From Devosia sp. RR2S18 (GTDB taxonomy: Bacteria; Pseudomonadota; Alphaproteobacteria; Rhizobiales; Devosiaceae): a stretch of 64,000 nt of DNA. The notes beneath the pieces were generated by a model that searched no databases, was not told the DNA's origin, and saw only the letters and a program-made list of their open reading frames with translations. Shown one piece after another: positions 45,780 through 54,693 of the stretch. The stretch lies in NCBI RefSeq assembly GCF_030177755.1, contig NZ_CP126539.1:1636001-1700000 (forward strand). The letters are read 5' to 3'. The first letter of the stretch is position 1. Every line of letters begins with the position of its first letter. Made by a program: the position numbers and the translations under genes.

Positions 45780-47225
45780 ATGTCGACAGCGGATATCGGC
45801 CTGATTGGCCTGGCGGTGATGGGTTCGAACCTGGCCCTCAATATCGCCGAAAAAGGCTACACCATCGCTGTTCACAACCGGTCCTCCGGGCGTATCGACG
45901 AATTCGTGGCTGAGGCGACCGCACAGGGGCTCAACAGCCGTACGGTTCCCAAATACGACCTAGCCGAATTCGTGCAGGCGGTGAAGCGGCCGCGCTCGAT
46001 CATCATCATGGTCAAGGCCGGCGCGCCGGTGGACGCGATGATCGAGCAATTGCTGCCGCTTCTGGAAGAAGGCGATGCCATCATCGAGTGCGGCAATTCG
46101 CTGTTCACCGATACGCAGCGCCGCTTCGACTATCTCAAGCCCAAGGGCATCGGTTACCTCGGCGTGGGTGTGTCGGGTGGCGAAGAAGGCGCGCGGCATG
46201 GCCCCTCCATCATGGTGGGCGGCTCCAAGGAGCAGTGGCACAATGCCGAGGCGGTGCTGACCGCCATCGCTGCCAAGTTCAACGGCGAGAGCTGCTGCGC
46301 CTATCTCGGCGAAGGTGGCGCAGGCCATTTCGTCAAGACCATCCACAATGGCATCGAATATGGCGACATGCAGATGATCGCCGAGGTCTATGGCGTGATG
46401 CGCGACGGGTTGGGCATGACCCCGGCAGAATGCGCCACGGTGTTCAAGCAGTGGAACAAGGGGCCGCTCAACTCCTATCTCATCGAGATCACCGGCCATG
46501 TGCTGGCCGCGGTGGATGCCGAGACTGGCAAGCCGCTGGTCGAGCTGATCCTCGACAAGGCGGGCCAGAAAGGCACCGGTGTGTGGTCGGCTATTGCTGC
46601 CCAGCAGATGGGCGTGCCGGCGACGGCCATCGAGGGTGCTGTTGCAGCCCGCTCAATCTCGTCGCGCAAGGATGAGCGCGTTGCCGCCGAAGGCATCTAC
46701 GGCAAGCCGAACCGCAGCAAAACCGATGTGACGCTGGAAGATCTCGAGCAGGCGCTGCTGGCTGGCAAGATCGTGAGCTATGCCCAGGGCTTCGCGGTGA
46801 TTGCCAAAGCTTCGGAAGAGAACGGTTGGGCGCTGCCGCTGGCGACGATCGCCAAGATTTGGCGCGCCGGCTGCATCATCCGCTCGCGCTTCCTCGACCA
46901 GATGTCGGCAGCCTATGAGAGGGGTGGCAACACCAATCTGCTGGTGGTGCCCGATTTCGTGGAGATCATGAAGGACAGCCATCCCAAGCTGCGCAAGGTC
47001 GTAGCGGCCGCAGCCGTGGGCGAGTTCCCGATGATCTGCCTCTCGGCAGCTCTTTCCTACTTCGACAGCTACCGGCAGGCGCAGGGTACGGCGAACCTGA
47101 TCCAGGGGCAGCGCGACTTCTTCGGCGCGCATGGCTTCGAGATCGTCGGCCGCGGCACCGATCTGCACGGCACCTGGCCCTCTACGCTGCAGCTGGATGC
47201 CGCCGAGCCAGTGGTCAACAGCTAA
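45780..47225 (+). CDS. gnd: 6-phosphogluconate dehydrogenase, decarboxylating
   Basis: 481 aa, the long form. Oxidises 6-phosphogluconate to ribulose 5-phosphate with CO2 release. GLIGLAVMGSNLALNIAEKG is the Rossmann NADP site, GVSGGEEGARHGPSIMVGG and GHFVKTIHNGIEYGDMQMI contain the catalytic lysine and substrate contacts. GGAAGGA precedes the ATG at good spacing. With gntK and the SDR it completes gluconate to pentose phosphate conversion; rpe at 33 kb follows in the pathway. Confidence 0.95.
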   Translation: MSTADIGLIGLAVMGSNLALNIAEKGYTIAVHNRSSGRIDEFVAEATAQGLNSRTVPKYDLAEFVQAVKRPRSIIIMVKAGAPVDAMIEQLLPLLEEGDAIIECGNSLFTDTQRRFDYLKPKGIGYLGVGVSGGEEGARHGPSIMVGGSKEQWHNAEAVLTAIAAKFNGESCCAYLGEGGAGHFVKTIHNGIEYGDMQMIAEVYGVMRDGLGMTPAECATVFKQWNKGPLNSYLIEITGHVLAAVDAETGKPLVELILDKAGQKGTGVWSAIAAQQMGVPATAIEGAVAARSISSRKDERVAAEGIYGKPNRSKTDVTLEDLEQALLAGKIVSYAQGFAVIAKASEENGWALPLATIAKIWRAGCIIRSRFLDQMSAAYERGGNTNLLVVPDFVEIMKDSHPKLRKVVAAAAVGEFPMICLSAALSYFDSYRQAQGTANLIQGQRDFFGAHGFEIVGRGTDLHGTWPSTLQLDAAEPVVNS

Positions 47226-47249
47226 GCTCTTGCACCGGCTACTCTTTGG

Positions 47250-47276
47250 GGCTCCGCTACGGCGGGGCCTTTTTTG
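47250..47276 (+). terminator. Intrinsic terminator after gnd
   Basis: GGCTCCGC-TACG-GCGGGGCC stem (one wobble) followed by TTTTTTG; it abuts the convergent GNAT stop. Confidence 0.85.
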
Positions 47277-47759
47277 TTAGAGCGCGCGGAACATCACATA
47301 GCTGTCCACATAGCCATGGACGGGGTGGTTGAAAGCCTTGGGCAGCGTGCCGACGATCTCAAAGCCCAGGCTCTGCCAGAGCTTGACGGCACGGGTGTTG
47401 GTGGACACCACATGGTTGAACTGCATGGCGCGGTAGCCGCGCTGCCGCGCACGGTCGAGAGAATCGAGGCACATGGCGCGGGCGACGCCCTTTCCCAGCG
47501 CAGAAGATGAGGTCATGTAGCCGCAATTGGCAACGTGAGCCCCGCCGCCACGCTGATTGGCCATGAGGTAGTAGGTGCCCAAAATAGCGCCATCCGACAC
47601 CGCGACGAAGACTTCGTGCGTGGGACCGAACCAGTATTCGTGTACCGCCGTCTCATCGAGATCGCGGTCGATGGCGTAGGTCTCTCCGGCGGCCAAGATC
47701 GGCGCTACAATGGCAAGGATGGAAGCGTGATCGGCCTCAGCGGCGGGGCGGACGTCCAC
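47277..47759 (-). CDS. GNAT family N-acetyltransferase (Pat/phosphinothricin-like)
   Basis: 160 aa if started at GTG (47759), where GAGGAAGG is 8 bp upstream and the product begins MDVRPAAEADHASILAIV, the standard start. ATG codons at 47783 and 47777 would add 6-8 residues. EVFVAVSDGAILGTYYLM and SSALGKGVARAMCLDSLDRA form the acetyl-CoA site. Target unknown. The 5' end overlaps the 3' end of the upstream MFS gene, showing coupling. Confidence 0.85.
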   Translation of the reverse strand: MDVRPAAEADHASILAIVAPILAAGETYAIDRDLDETAVHEYWFGPTHEVFVAVSDGAILGTYYLMANQRGGGAHVANCGYMTSSSALGKGVARAMCLDSLDRARQRGYRAMQFNHVVSTNTRAVKLWQSLGFEIVGTLPKAFNHPVHGYVDSYVMFRAL

Positions 47760-49080
47760 GGAGATCACCTTCCTCATCTTCATGGGGTGGCGGCCGTACC
47801 CGCCCCGGCGGCGCCAATTCTGGCGGGTTGGGGTGGTCGGCGAGACTGGGGCGATGACCCAGTTCGAACCGCCAGGCGGCAACGGCAAAGAGGATCAGCG
47901 CCACGCCAACGCAGCCGGCAGCGGCGATAAAGGGCGCACCAGGGAAGTAGTCCGGTGCGCCTGGCGTGTGGGTGAAAAAGGAGAAGATCTGCGTGGCCGC
48001 GATGGGACCGAGCGTGGTTGCCAAGGAGTTGGCGGCATTGACGGCGCCCTGGAGTTCGCCCTGGGAATTGTCGGGCACCTGACGGGAGAGCACGCCGTTG
48101 ATGGCGGGCGGGGCAAGCCCACTCAGCGCGCCCACCATGATGAACAAATATAGGTAGAAGACCTCATCGGTGAAGGCGACGCCAACAAAGGCGCAAATCG
48201 CGGCCAGCAGTCCAACCACCACAACCGCTGTTTCGCCAAAGTGCTTTACGGCAGGCGCCACCAACAGGCCCTGGCAGATGGCGAAGCCCAGGCCGAACGC
48301 GCCCAGGGCGCGACCGATGTTGGATGAGGTGAAGTTGAACACTTCGACGGTGAAATAGCTGAAGACCGACGGCAGGGCCTGCGCCGCCATTGAGAAGCAG
48401 AGCAGGATCGCCAGCAGCCAAAGCACGATCGGGTACTGGCGGAGCGCAATAACGGCGCCGAACGGGTTGGCGCGACGAATGTCGAAACGGCGGCGTGAGT
48501 GCTTGGGGAGACTCTCGGGTAAGACGAAGAGCCCAAAGAGGAAATTGGCAAAGGCGAGACCGGCAGCGGCAAGGAAGGGGACGCGCGGTCCCAATTCTCC
48601 TAATTCCCCGCCGATCACTGGGCCGATAATGAAACCCAGGCCGAAGGCAGCACCAATAAGCCCGAAACGCTGGGTTCTTTTATGAGGTGGGGTGATGTCG
48701 GCCATGTAAGCGGTGGCCGTAGCCACAGCTGCCCCGGCAATTCCGGCGATGATACGGCCGATGAAGAGATACCAGACGACCGGCGCGACCGACATCATCA
48801 GGTAGTCAAAGGTGAGCCCGAGCAGAGAGGCAAGCAGAACCGGGCGGCGCCCGAAGCGATCCGACAAATTGCCGAGGACCGGCGAGAAGACGAACTGCAT
48901 CAGCGCATAGGCGAAGACGAGATAGCCGCCGATCACCGCAGCGCTGGCGACGCTGCCACCCGTCAGCTCTTCAAGAAGATCAGGAAGAACGGGCACGATG
49001 ATCCCGACGCCGATCATATCGAGCAGGATGGTCACCAGAATGCAGGCCAAGGTCAGGCGTGAGCGGGTGGCTGCTTGCAT
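47737..49080 (-). CDS. MFS transporter, TCR/Tet type
   Basis: 447 aa, 12 helices. LDMIGVGIIVPVLPDLLEEL in helix 1, GNLSDRFGRRPVLLASLLGL (motif A) and GFIIGPVIGGELGELGPRVP (motif C) are the marks of the TetA-like drug:H+ antiporters. The C-terminal 40 residues (HPNPPELAPPGRVRPPPHED) are proline-rich and read through the start of the GNAT gene; they may be a young extension. Substrate is unknown; the sequence does not prove tetracycline resistance. Confidence 0.85.
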   Translation of the reverse strand: MQAATRSRLTLACILVTILLDMIGVGIIVPVLPDLLEELTGGSVASAAVIGGYLVFAYALMQFVFSPVLGNLSDRFGRRPVLLASLLGLTFDYLMMSVAPVVWYLFIGRIIAGIAGAAVATATAYMADITPPHKRTQRFGLIGAAFGLGFIIGPVIGGELGELGPRVPFLAAAGLAFANFLFGLFVLPESLPKHSRRRFDIRRANPFGAVIALRQYPIVLWLLAILLCFSMAAQALPSVFSYFTVEVFNFTSSNIGRALGAFGLGFAICQGLLVAPAVKHFGETAVVVVGLLAAICAFVGVAFTDEVFYLYLFIMVGALSGLAPPAINGVLSRQVPDNSQGELQGAVNAANSLATTLGPIAATQIFSFFTHTPGAPDYFPGAPFIAAAGCVGVALILFAVAAWRFELGHRPSLADHPNPPELAPPGRVRPPPHEDEEGDLRGRPPRR

Positions 49081-49222
49081 GCTGGGAAGCTGACCTTTTC
49101 TCTCGGAAAGCGGCTAGTGGACGTGGCGCAGTTGACACAGGGAGCCCCGCCTAGGCAAGCCACAGCAGGACAGTTGGTTCCGGACGAGCCTTATTCCTGA
49201 ATCGAGTCAAAGGCTTGGTAGA

Positions 49223-50422
49223 TCAGGTTCTCGTGCTGATTCCGGCGCTTAAAGCATCGTAGCCGTAGAGCCAGTCGAGTCGCCGCAAATGGCCACGGCT
49301 TCCTTGCGTCCTGATCACGAGGTCGCGGGCGGCGCTCATCGGCCACTTCATGTGGAAAATGGAACCGTTCTTGGCCGACACGCGGGCAACGCGCGTCACG
49401 CGGTCGCGGCGCAACACTTCGTATCGAACGAAAGCGGTCTCGGCCTGAGGCGCATCAATGAGGAGCGGCGCGAGGACTGCGGCGTCCTCGATGCCCATCG
49501 CGGCCCCCTGCGCCTGAAACGGCACCATTGCATGGGCTGCGTCGCCTAGGAGGCCGATATTTCCGCGGTGCCAAGTGGACGTTTCGACCGCATAGAGCGG
49601 CCAAGGCGTCCAGTTCTCACCAGCCGCTTGGAGAAAGCCGGACAGTCGCGGGCTTAGACTGGCGCGTCCGATTTCCGGGGCAGTGCCATGTTCGGCTCGC
49701 GGATGTTCGGCCGGTGCGAAGAGCGCGACATTGACCTGTTGGCGGTGCGGCAAGGGATAGCACACCACGTGGCAGCCGGGCGCGATCAAAACGGTGACGC
49801 GGTCGAGCGCGACATGCGGCGCGGCGGCGCCAAAGGGCAGAAGGGTGCGCCAGGCAACCCGCCCATGATAGTGTGCTGCAGGGCCTTCCAATAGAGCCGT
49901 TCGCGTTTGAGAGTGGACGCCATCGGCGCCGATCAGGGCACGTCCACGCACGGTGCGGGTGCGGTCCCCTTGCTCGTCGATCATGAGGGTGACGCCCTTG
50001 GCGTAAGAGACGGCGTCCCATCCATTGATGCCGAACTGAATGTCGATATTAGCGAAGCGACGGGTGGCGTTGTAGAGCAACTCGGCCAAGTCGGCACGAT
50101 GCATCACCACATAAGGGGCGCCGAAGCGCTCCCGCATGATCGCGCCAAGTTCAAGGGTGACCAGTGGATTGGAGCGGCCGCGCGGGATAACGTCGATGCC
50201 CGCAGGCTCAAGGCTGTTGGCAGCGACGGCTGAGTCCAATCCAAGGCTATCGAGGACCCGGCGCGCATTGGGGCTGATCTGCAGGCCAGCGCCGAACTCG
50301 GCGACGCCAGGACTTTTCTCGAGCACCACGACATGGGCACCGAACTTGGCGAGCGCCAAGGCAAGCGTCAGCCCAGAAATGCCGGCGCCAGCAACGTAGT
50401 AGGTCTGGCCGGTGCCCGGCAT
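49223..50422 (-). CDS. FAD-dependent monooxygenase (salicylate hydroxylase-like)
   Basis: 399 aa flavoprotein. FAD motifs: GAGISGLTLALALAKFGAHV (GxGxxG), ALIGADGVHSQTR (DG) and GLLGDAAHAMVPFQAQGAAM (GD). This is the class A flavin monooxygenase pattern of salicylate and 3-hydroxybenzoate hydroxylases, and of UbiH-like enzymes. No aromatic-degradation genes are near, so a role in a small aromatic or in ubiquinone synthesis is only a guess. The zinc-finger gene precedes it by 9 bp on the same strand. Confidence 0.82.
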   Translation of the reverse strand: MPGTGQTYYVAGAGISGLTLALALAKFGAHVVVLEKSPGVAEFGAGLQISPNARRVLDSLGLDSAVAANSLEPAGIDVIPRGRSNPLVTLELGAIMRERFGAPYVVMHRADLAELLYNATRRFANIDIQFGINGWDAVSYAKGVTLMIDEQGDRTRTVRGRALIGADGVHSQTRTALLEGPAAHYHGRVAWRTLLPFGAAAPHVALDRVTVLIAPGCHVVCYPLPHRQQVNVALFAPAEHPRAEHGTAPEIGRASLSPRLSGFLQAAGENWTPWPLYAVETSTWHRGNIGLLGDAAHAMVPFQAQGAAMGIEDAAVLAPLLIDAPQAETAFVRYEVLRRDRVTRVARVSAKNGSIFHMKWPMSAARDLVIRTQGSRGHLRRLDWLYGYDALSAGISTRT

Positions 50423-50431
50423 GGAGCAGGC

Positions 50432-50710
50432 TTAAGCCGCGGTGAAGATCGCGGAGGGTGGATTGGCCGCGCCAGAATCGAGCTTGGAATTGAACACGTA
50501 GTGGGTCGAGCAGTAGGAGCAAACGACCTCGTCTTCCTTGCCCATGTCGAGGAAGATGTGCGGATGATCGAAGGGTGGCAGGGCGCCCACACACATGAAC
50601 TCCTTGGAGCCGACCTCAATCTGGCGGAGGCCATCCGTGTTGTGGAAGTGGGGCGTGCTGCCGTGTGCCATGATGTAATCCGAAGCGGTATCTCGATTGG
50701 GGCGGACCAT
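50432..50710 (-). CDS. Zinc-finger protein, NDUFS6-like (zf-CHCC)
   Basis: 92 aa. The zinc ligands C-H-C-C are in FMCVGALPPFDHPHIFLDMG and VVCSYCSTHYVFNS. The family is homologous to mitochondrial complex I subunit NDUFS6; alphaproteobacterial forms are associated with complex I in Paracoccus. The ATG at 50710 has GGAAG upstream; a shorter form from the methionine at 50671 (MAHGSTPHFHN) would match many homologues better. It is cotranscribed with the monooxygenase gene. Confidence 0.85.
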   Translation of the reverse strand: MVRPNRDTASDYIMAHGSTPHFHNTDGLRQIEVGSKEFMCVGALPPFDHPHIFLDMGKEDEVVCSYCSTHYVFNSKLDSGAANPPSAIFTAA

Positions 50711-50815
50711 ATGCCAAGGCTTCCGCCAATGGAAGGCGCGCCCCTCGAATTGGGGGATTGATTTCACGCCTCTATGTCGCGAAACGGTGGGCGTGATTAA
50801 AGCCAAGGGGGCGTG

Positions 50816-51586
50816 ATGCCGACCTTTCAATCCAGCGGCCTAACACTGGCCTACCACATCTTCGGTGAGGGCCAGCCCGTCTTGTGCATTCATGGCTTTG
50901 CTTCAAGCGGCAAGGTGAACTGGATCGACACCGGTTGGGTGGAAACCCTAACAGCGGCGGGCTACCAGGCTATCGTGCTCGACAATCGGGGGCATGGAGA
51001 CTCGGACAAGCCGCATGATCCCGAACCTTACCACCCGGCCTTGATGGCTGAGGATGCCGTTGCCCTACTTGACCATCTCGGCATCAAGAAAGCCGCGGTG
51101 CTGGGCTATTCGATGGGCGCGCGTATCGCCGCCTTCATGGCGTTCGCTCACGAGAATAGGGTAACGTGTGCCATCTTCGGCGGCATGGGCCTGAACCTCA
51201 TCAATGGCCTGAGCGACGGCAACGACATCATCTCTGGCCTCTTGGCGCCTAGTCTCGAAGATCTCACGCATCCTACGGCGCGGCAGTTCCGCATCTTCGC
51301 CGACCACACAAAATCCGACAGGTTCGCCCTGGCGGCCTGCATGGAGACTTCGCGGGAGCCTATGGCGCGGGCGGATGTCCGTCGCATCGAAGTGCCGGTG
51401 CTGGTCGCAGTAGGGGAGGCGGACGAGATGGCGGGCGCTCCTAACCTCCTGGCCGAGATTTTGCCCAAGGGTGAGGCCTTCGTCATTCCCAAGCGAGATC
51501 ACATGCGCGCGACGGGCGACAAGCAATTCAAGGCTGCAACGCTGGAGTTTCTTGGAAGGATGTTCACGGTTGGGGGCGAAACGTGA
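50816..51586 (+). CDS. Alpha/beta hydrolase
   Basis: 256 aa. The oxyanion loop is VLCIHGFASSGKVNW, the nucleophile elbow AVLGYSMGARIAAFMAF (serine near residue 102), the acid probably in VAVGEADEMAGAP and the histidine in IPKRDHMRATGDKQ. DNRGHGDSDKP is the usual HGxSDKP element. Substrate unknown. AAGGGG precedes the start; GTG one codon upstream is an alternative. Divergent from the zinc-finger gene. Confidence 0.88.
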   Translation: MPTFQSSGLTLAYHIFGEGQPVLCIHGFASSGKVNWIDTGWVETLTAAGYQAIVLDNRGHGDSDKPHDPEPYHPALMAEDAVALLDHLGIKKAAVLGYSMGARIAAFMAFAHENRVTCAIFGGMGLNLINGLSDGNDIISGLLAPSLEDLTHPTARQFRIFADHTKSDRFALAACMETSREPMARADVRRIEVPVLVAVGEADEMAGAPNLLAEILPKGEAFVIPKRDHMRATGDKQFKAATLEFLGRMFTVGGET

Positions 51587-51665
51587 ACCAAAGTCTCGCG
51601 AGGGCTTTGTCTTGGAGCACGAGATGCCCTATATCGGTGTCTCACGATGAAGCGGAGTGCGGCCG

Positions 51666-52493
51666 ATGAGCAGCAGGGCCAACAAGACGGCTGAAATCAA
51701 ATCAGTCGACCCGGTTTGGGATGCGGTTCGCGCAGGGGCGCAGCAGATGCTCACGGCGGAGCCATCGCTGGGCAACATGGCTATCTCTGCTGTTCTCAAC
51801 CACGATACGTTCGAGCAAGCGCTGGCGCATCGCCTCGCGGCGCGCCTTGATCACGAGGACGTCTCGGCCGACTTGATCCGGCAAGCCTTCGGTGAGTTGA
51901 TCGCCGATCACCCGGAAATATCCGAATGCGCGCGGGTAGACCTCGCCGCAACGCTGGAGCGGGATCCGGCCTGCCACCGTGCCATCGAACCGCTCCTTTT
52001 CTTTAAGGGCTATCAAGCCATCCAGACGCATCGCTTCGCCCATGCGATGCACAAGTGGGGGCGGCGAGACTTTGCGCTTTATCTCCAGAGCCGGTCGAGC
52101 CAAGTGTTCCAGGTGGACATCAATCCCGCTGTGCCGATCGGCAAGGGGATCATGCTCGACCATGGTACGGGTCTCGTTATCGGCGAGACAGCAGTTATCG
52201 GCGACAACGTGTCCATGTTGCAGAATGTGACGCTTGGTGGGACAGGGAAGTCCGACCAGGATCGGCATCCTAAGATCGGCAATGGCGTGCTGATTGGTGC
52301 GGGTGCCAAAGTGCTGGGCAACATCAAGATCGGGGATTGCTCGCGCATCGGCGCTGGTTCGGTGGTGCTCAAGGAAGTGCCCCCACGCGTGACGGTGGCA
52401 GGTGTGCCGGCCAAGGTCATTGGCGAGGCCGGCTGTGCGCAGCCGGCGCTGGTGATGGACCAGATGGTGCTGGTGCACGACAAGAACGGGTGA
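51666..52493 (+). CDS. cysE: Serine O-acetyltransferase
   Basis: 275 aa. Makes O-acetylserine for cysteine synthesis. The N-terminal helical domain (SVDPVWDAVRAGAQQMLTAE) is followed by left-handed beta-helix hexapeptide repeats (FQVDINPAVPIGKGIMLDHG; GLVIGETAVIGDNVSMLQNV) with the catalytic histidine in LDHGTG, and GGTGKSDQDRHPKIGNGVLI. The ATG is preceded by GGAG 8 bp upstream. The C-terminal tail (QMVLVHDKNG) is where cysteine synthase would bind; it lacks a final isoleucine. Confidence 0.93.
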   Translation: MSSRANKTAEIKSVDPVWDAVRAGAQQMLTAEPSLGNMAISAVLNHDTFEQALAHRLAARLDHEDVSADLIRQAFGELIADHPEISECARVDLAATLERDPACHRAIEPLLFFKGYQAIQTHRFAHAMHKWGRRDFALYLQSRSSQVFQVDINPAVPIGKGIMLDHGTGLVIGETAVIGDNVSMLQNVTLGGTGKSDQDRHPKIGNGVLIGAGAKVLGNIKIGDCSRIGAGSVVLKEVPPRVTVAGVPAKVIGEAGCAQPALVMDQMVLVHDKNG

Positions 52494-52618
52494 GACTGTC
52501 ACCCGCCTGTCCAGACTCGCGGGATGCTTGTTACCGGTAAAATGCCACTGATCAGGGGTTGTGTGCGTTGGTCCGGTGACTAGATTGCGCGCTTAATCGA
52601 AACGTCAGGACACCGACC

Positions 52619-52837
52619 GTGAACCATCCGGAAATCATCAAGCTGCAAAAATTCCTGCAGATGAAGTTCAACAACAAGAATATCGATGTCCGTCCTCGCC
52701 CGAAACTCAACGATTCCGTTGAAGTGTTCATTGGCGATGAATCTGTCGGGCTGATCCATCTCGACGATGAAGACGGTGACAAGTCGTACATCTTCAACAT
52801 GTCGATTCTTGACATCGATCTGGACGAAGTCAGTTAA
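52619..52837 (+). CDS. DUF3126 family protein
   Basis: 72 aa. HPEIIKLQKFLQMKFNNKNI, DVRPRPKLNDSVEVFIGDES and LDDEDGDKSYIFNMSILDID match the small DUF3126 family, which is confined to alphaproteobacteria. The function is unknown. The start is GTG with AGGACA upstream. It is acidic and of lower GC than its neighbours. It is convergent with the 227-aa membrane-anchored protein. Confidence 0.8.
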   Translation: MNHPEIIKLQKFLQMKFNNKNIDVRPRPKLNDSVEVFIGDESVGLIHLDDEDGDKSYIFNMSILDIDLDEVS

Positions 52838-52846
52838 GTCGAAGAC

Positions 52847-53530
52847 CTACCAGGCGCCGATGGGGCTGAGCCACCGCTCCATCTCGGCGTCGAACTGCCG
52901 CCAAGACTGTAGCAGGGCGGCATCGAACACGTAGACAGCGGCAACGCCGCTGGCCAGATAGACGGTGCGAACGCATTGCGGTGACGCATCGTCTTCCACA
53001 GGCTCCATGCATTTGGCGACGAACGGATTGGGAGAAAGAGCGTCGTACCAGACGCTTTCTCCCGCATATCCGGTGCTGTCTCGCATCGCCTTGCCCACAA
53101 GTCCGGGCACTCCACCCAGCATGTCACCGGCGAATTGATGAAGATAAACCGCGTCCAGCAGGCTGGCGCTGGTGCGGGCGCGACTGCGCGGCAGCAGCGT
53201 GATGTCGACAGGGCGTGCCTCCTTGGTGTCACTGAACGCCAGAACACGAAGGTCAATCTGATTGGTAAAGCCATCCCGCACCTGCTCGCCATAGCGAAAC
53301 CACTTGGTGGGAATGGTGAGGGTGCGCCCCGAAAGGGTCTGCGTGACCGGTTCACCATCATTCAGCGAGGGCAAAGGCGAACGGGCAGAGCGGCTGAGAT
53401 CGTCGACCAGGTAGGCCACGCCAACGGCGCAGAGCAGCACCAGCGCAGCGATTCCACACAGATTGTAGATCAGCGAGGAGGTGGTTCCGCGTGAGGCGCT
53501 CTCGGCGGCGTGCGAACTCATTTCGGCCAT
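52847..53530 (-). CDS. Membrane-anchored protein of unknown function
   Basis: 227 aa. One transmembrane helix near the N-terminus (LIYNLCGIAALVLLCAVGVA, residues about 20-40) leaves a periplasmic domain of about 185 residues. That domain has TIPTKWFRYGEQVRDGFTNQ, VDITLLPRSRARTSASL and an even spacing of aromatic residues; cysteines occur in VAKCMEPVEDDASPQCV. I do not recognise the family. The start at MAEMSSHAAES was preferred to an upstream methionine because it lies just before the helix. Divergent from the 106-aa gene. Confidence 0.6.
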   Translation of the reverse strand: MAEMSSHAAESASRGTTSSLIYNLCGIAALVLLCAVGVAYLVDDLSRSARSPLPSLNDGEPVTQTLSGRTLTIPTKWFRYGEQVRDGFTNQIDLRVLAFSDTKEARPVDITLLPRSRARTSASLLDAVYLHQFAGDMLGGVPGLVGKAMRDSTGYAGESVWYDALSPNPFVAKCMEPVEDDASPQCVRTVYLASGVAAVYVFDAALLQSWRQFDAEMERWLSPIGAW

Positions 53531-53637
53531 TAACCAGAATCGCCAAGGGAACGTGACAGCGCAGTGGGGCCCTAATATGCTTAATGAAGCGTAAACAATC
53601 GGTCCGGCGGCGGGCACGACGAGCGAGGACGATCATC

Positions 53638-53958
53638 ATGACCAAGGAATTGGTGCTGGCAGCGTTTCTCATCGGGGTTGGCCTCTGCATTGCGGGAGCG
53701 GGCACGCATCTCTATCAAGCGCTCACCAAGCAGCAGGCCATGCTGCGCTATGACGGAAGGACTTACTGGTCTTCCATGGGCCATGTTGCGATGAGCTTTA
53801 TCTGCGGTCCCTACATCATGCTGCAGCTCGGTTGGCAGCACGAAGACAACGGCACGGTCTCGATGACGTCGGCCTTGGTCGCCGCCTTTGTCGCCTTCGG
53901 ATGGGCGTTTCTAACCGGGCTGCTGTTCATGGGGGCCTATGTAGCCCTGCGGTTCTGA
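53638..53958 (+). CDS. Small membrane protein of unknown function
   Basis: 106 aa with three or four hydrophobic segments: LVLAAFLIGVGLCIAGAGTH, MGHVAMSFICGPYIMLQLGW and TSALVAAFVAFGWAFLTGLL. I believe similar proteins occur in Hyphomicrobiales (perhaps DUF6949) but cannot be sure. GAGGA precedes the ATG. Convergent with the BTLCP gene across a strong hairpin. Confidence 0.6.
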   Translation: MTKELVLAAFLIGVGLCIAGAGTHLYQALTKQQAMLRYDGRTYWSSMGHVAMSFICGPYIMLQLGWQHEDNGTVSMTSALVAAFVAFGWAFLTGLLFMGAYVALRF

Positions 53959-53980
53959 GTTTCATTTTCCCGAAAACAGC

Positions 53981-54012
53981 AAGGCCAGTCTCGATCGCTC
54001 GAGGCTGGCCTT
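53981..54012. terminator. Hairpin between convergent genes
   Basis: 14-bp stem AAGGCCAGTCTCGA / TCGAGGCTGGCCTT with loop TCGC. Downstream on the plus strand is ACTCTTC, and on the minus strand TTGCTGTTTTC, so it could end transcription on either side. Confidence 0.75.
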
Positions 54013-54069
54013 ACTCTTCAGACCCCTATCAGGGATAGGCTTTGTGCGGGGTCCAGAACTCGCAGGTGG

Positions 54070-54693
54070 CTAGCGCGATGCCACTAGGATCTCGCGATCG
54101 TCGAGCATGTCGACCCACTGGCCAGAATGGGCCTGGGACTGACGCTTGACGAAGTGGTAGGGGGTGTCGCGCCACAGGTCGACCGAGCCCAGCTGGTTGT
54201 CGAGCACGAGGTCGCCGCGGTCGGTGCGCACCATGAGAACGGCATGACCATTGCCATTGGCTTCCTTCACCACGGCGATCAGCAGGGCGCTGGCGGGCCA
54301 GCCCGCACTAATTAGTTCGCGACGCTTGGCGAGAGCGAAATCCTCACAGTCGCCGTAGCCGTTCGGGTAGGTCCAAAATTCGGCGGTGCGGTAGAGCACT
54401 TCGTCGGTAACCGGCACAACAGCTTGATTCACCGCGTTGTTCACCGTGGTGAGCTGCTGCCAGAGGGGCTCGGAGAGCGTCACCGCGTCGACATAGTCGC
54501 GATTTGGACCGCACTCGGCGGGACGGGACTTGCAGAACTCGGCATGGCCGACAGGGATGGAGGTGGTGCCAGCGGCAGTCTGCACGAAAGCGATGTGGGT
54601 CGTGTCCATGGCCTGGGCCGGAAAAGCCAAAGCTGCCAAGCACATGGCGGCTCCGATGAACTTGGCGGCAAAGCCGGTTTTGATGGACGACAT
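54070..54693 (-). CDS. LapG-like transglutaminase-type cysteine protease (BTLCP)
   Basis: 207 aa exported protein. A signal peptide (ATG to FPAQA, about 28 residues) precedes the BTLCP domain. The catalytic triad is visible: cysteine in GYGDCEDFALAKRREL, histidine in GNGHAVLMVRTDRG, aspartate in LVLDNQLGSVD. Family LapG proteases cleave surface adhesins when c-di-GMP is low. No LapA/LapD genes are seen here. The start is 157 bp before the PilZ gene on the same strand. Function in adhesion is inference. Confidence 0.85.
   Translation of the reverse strand: MSSIKTGFAAKFIGAAMCLAALAFPAQAMDTTHIAFVQTAAGTTSIPVGHAEFCKSRPAECGPNRDYVDAVTLSEPLWQQLTTVNNAVNQAVVPVTDEVLYRTAEFWTYPNGYGDCEDFALAKRRELISAGWPASALLIAVVKEANGNGHAVLMVRTDRGDLVLDNQLGSVDLWRDTPYHFVKRQSQAHSGQWVDMLDDREILVASR

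Noticed and set aside
47737..49080. Antibiotic-resistance determinant
   Set aside because: The protein is TetA-like by motifs, but such MFS carriers are common in chromosomes and no resistance cassette context is present.
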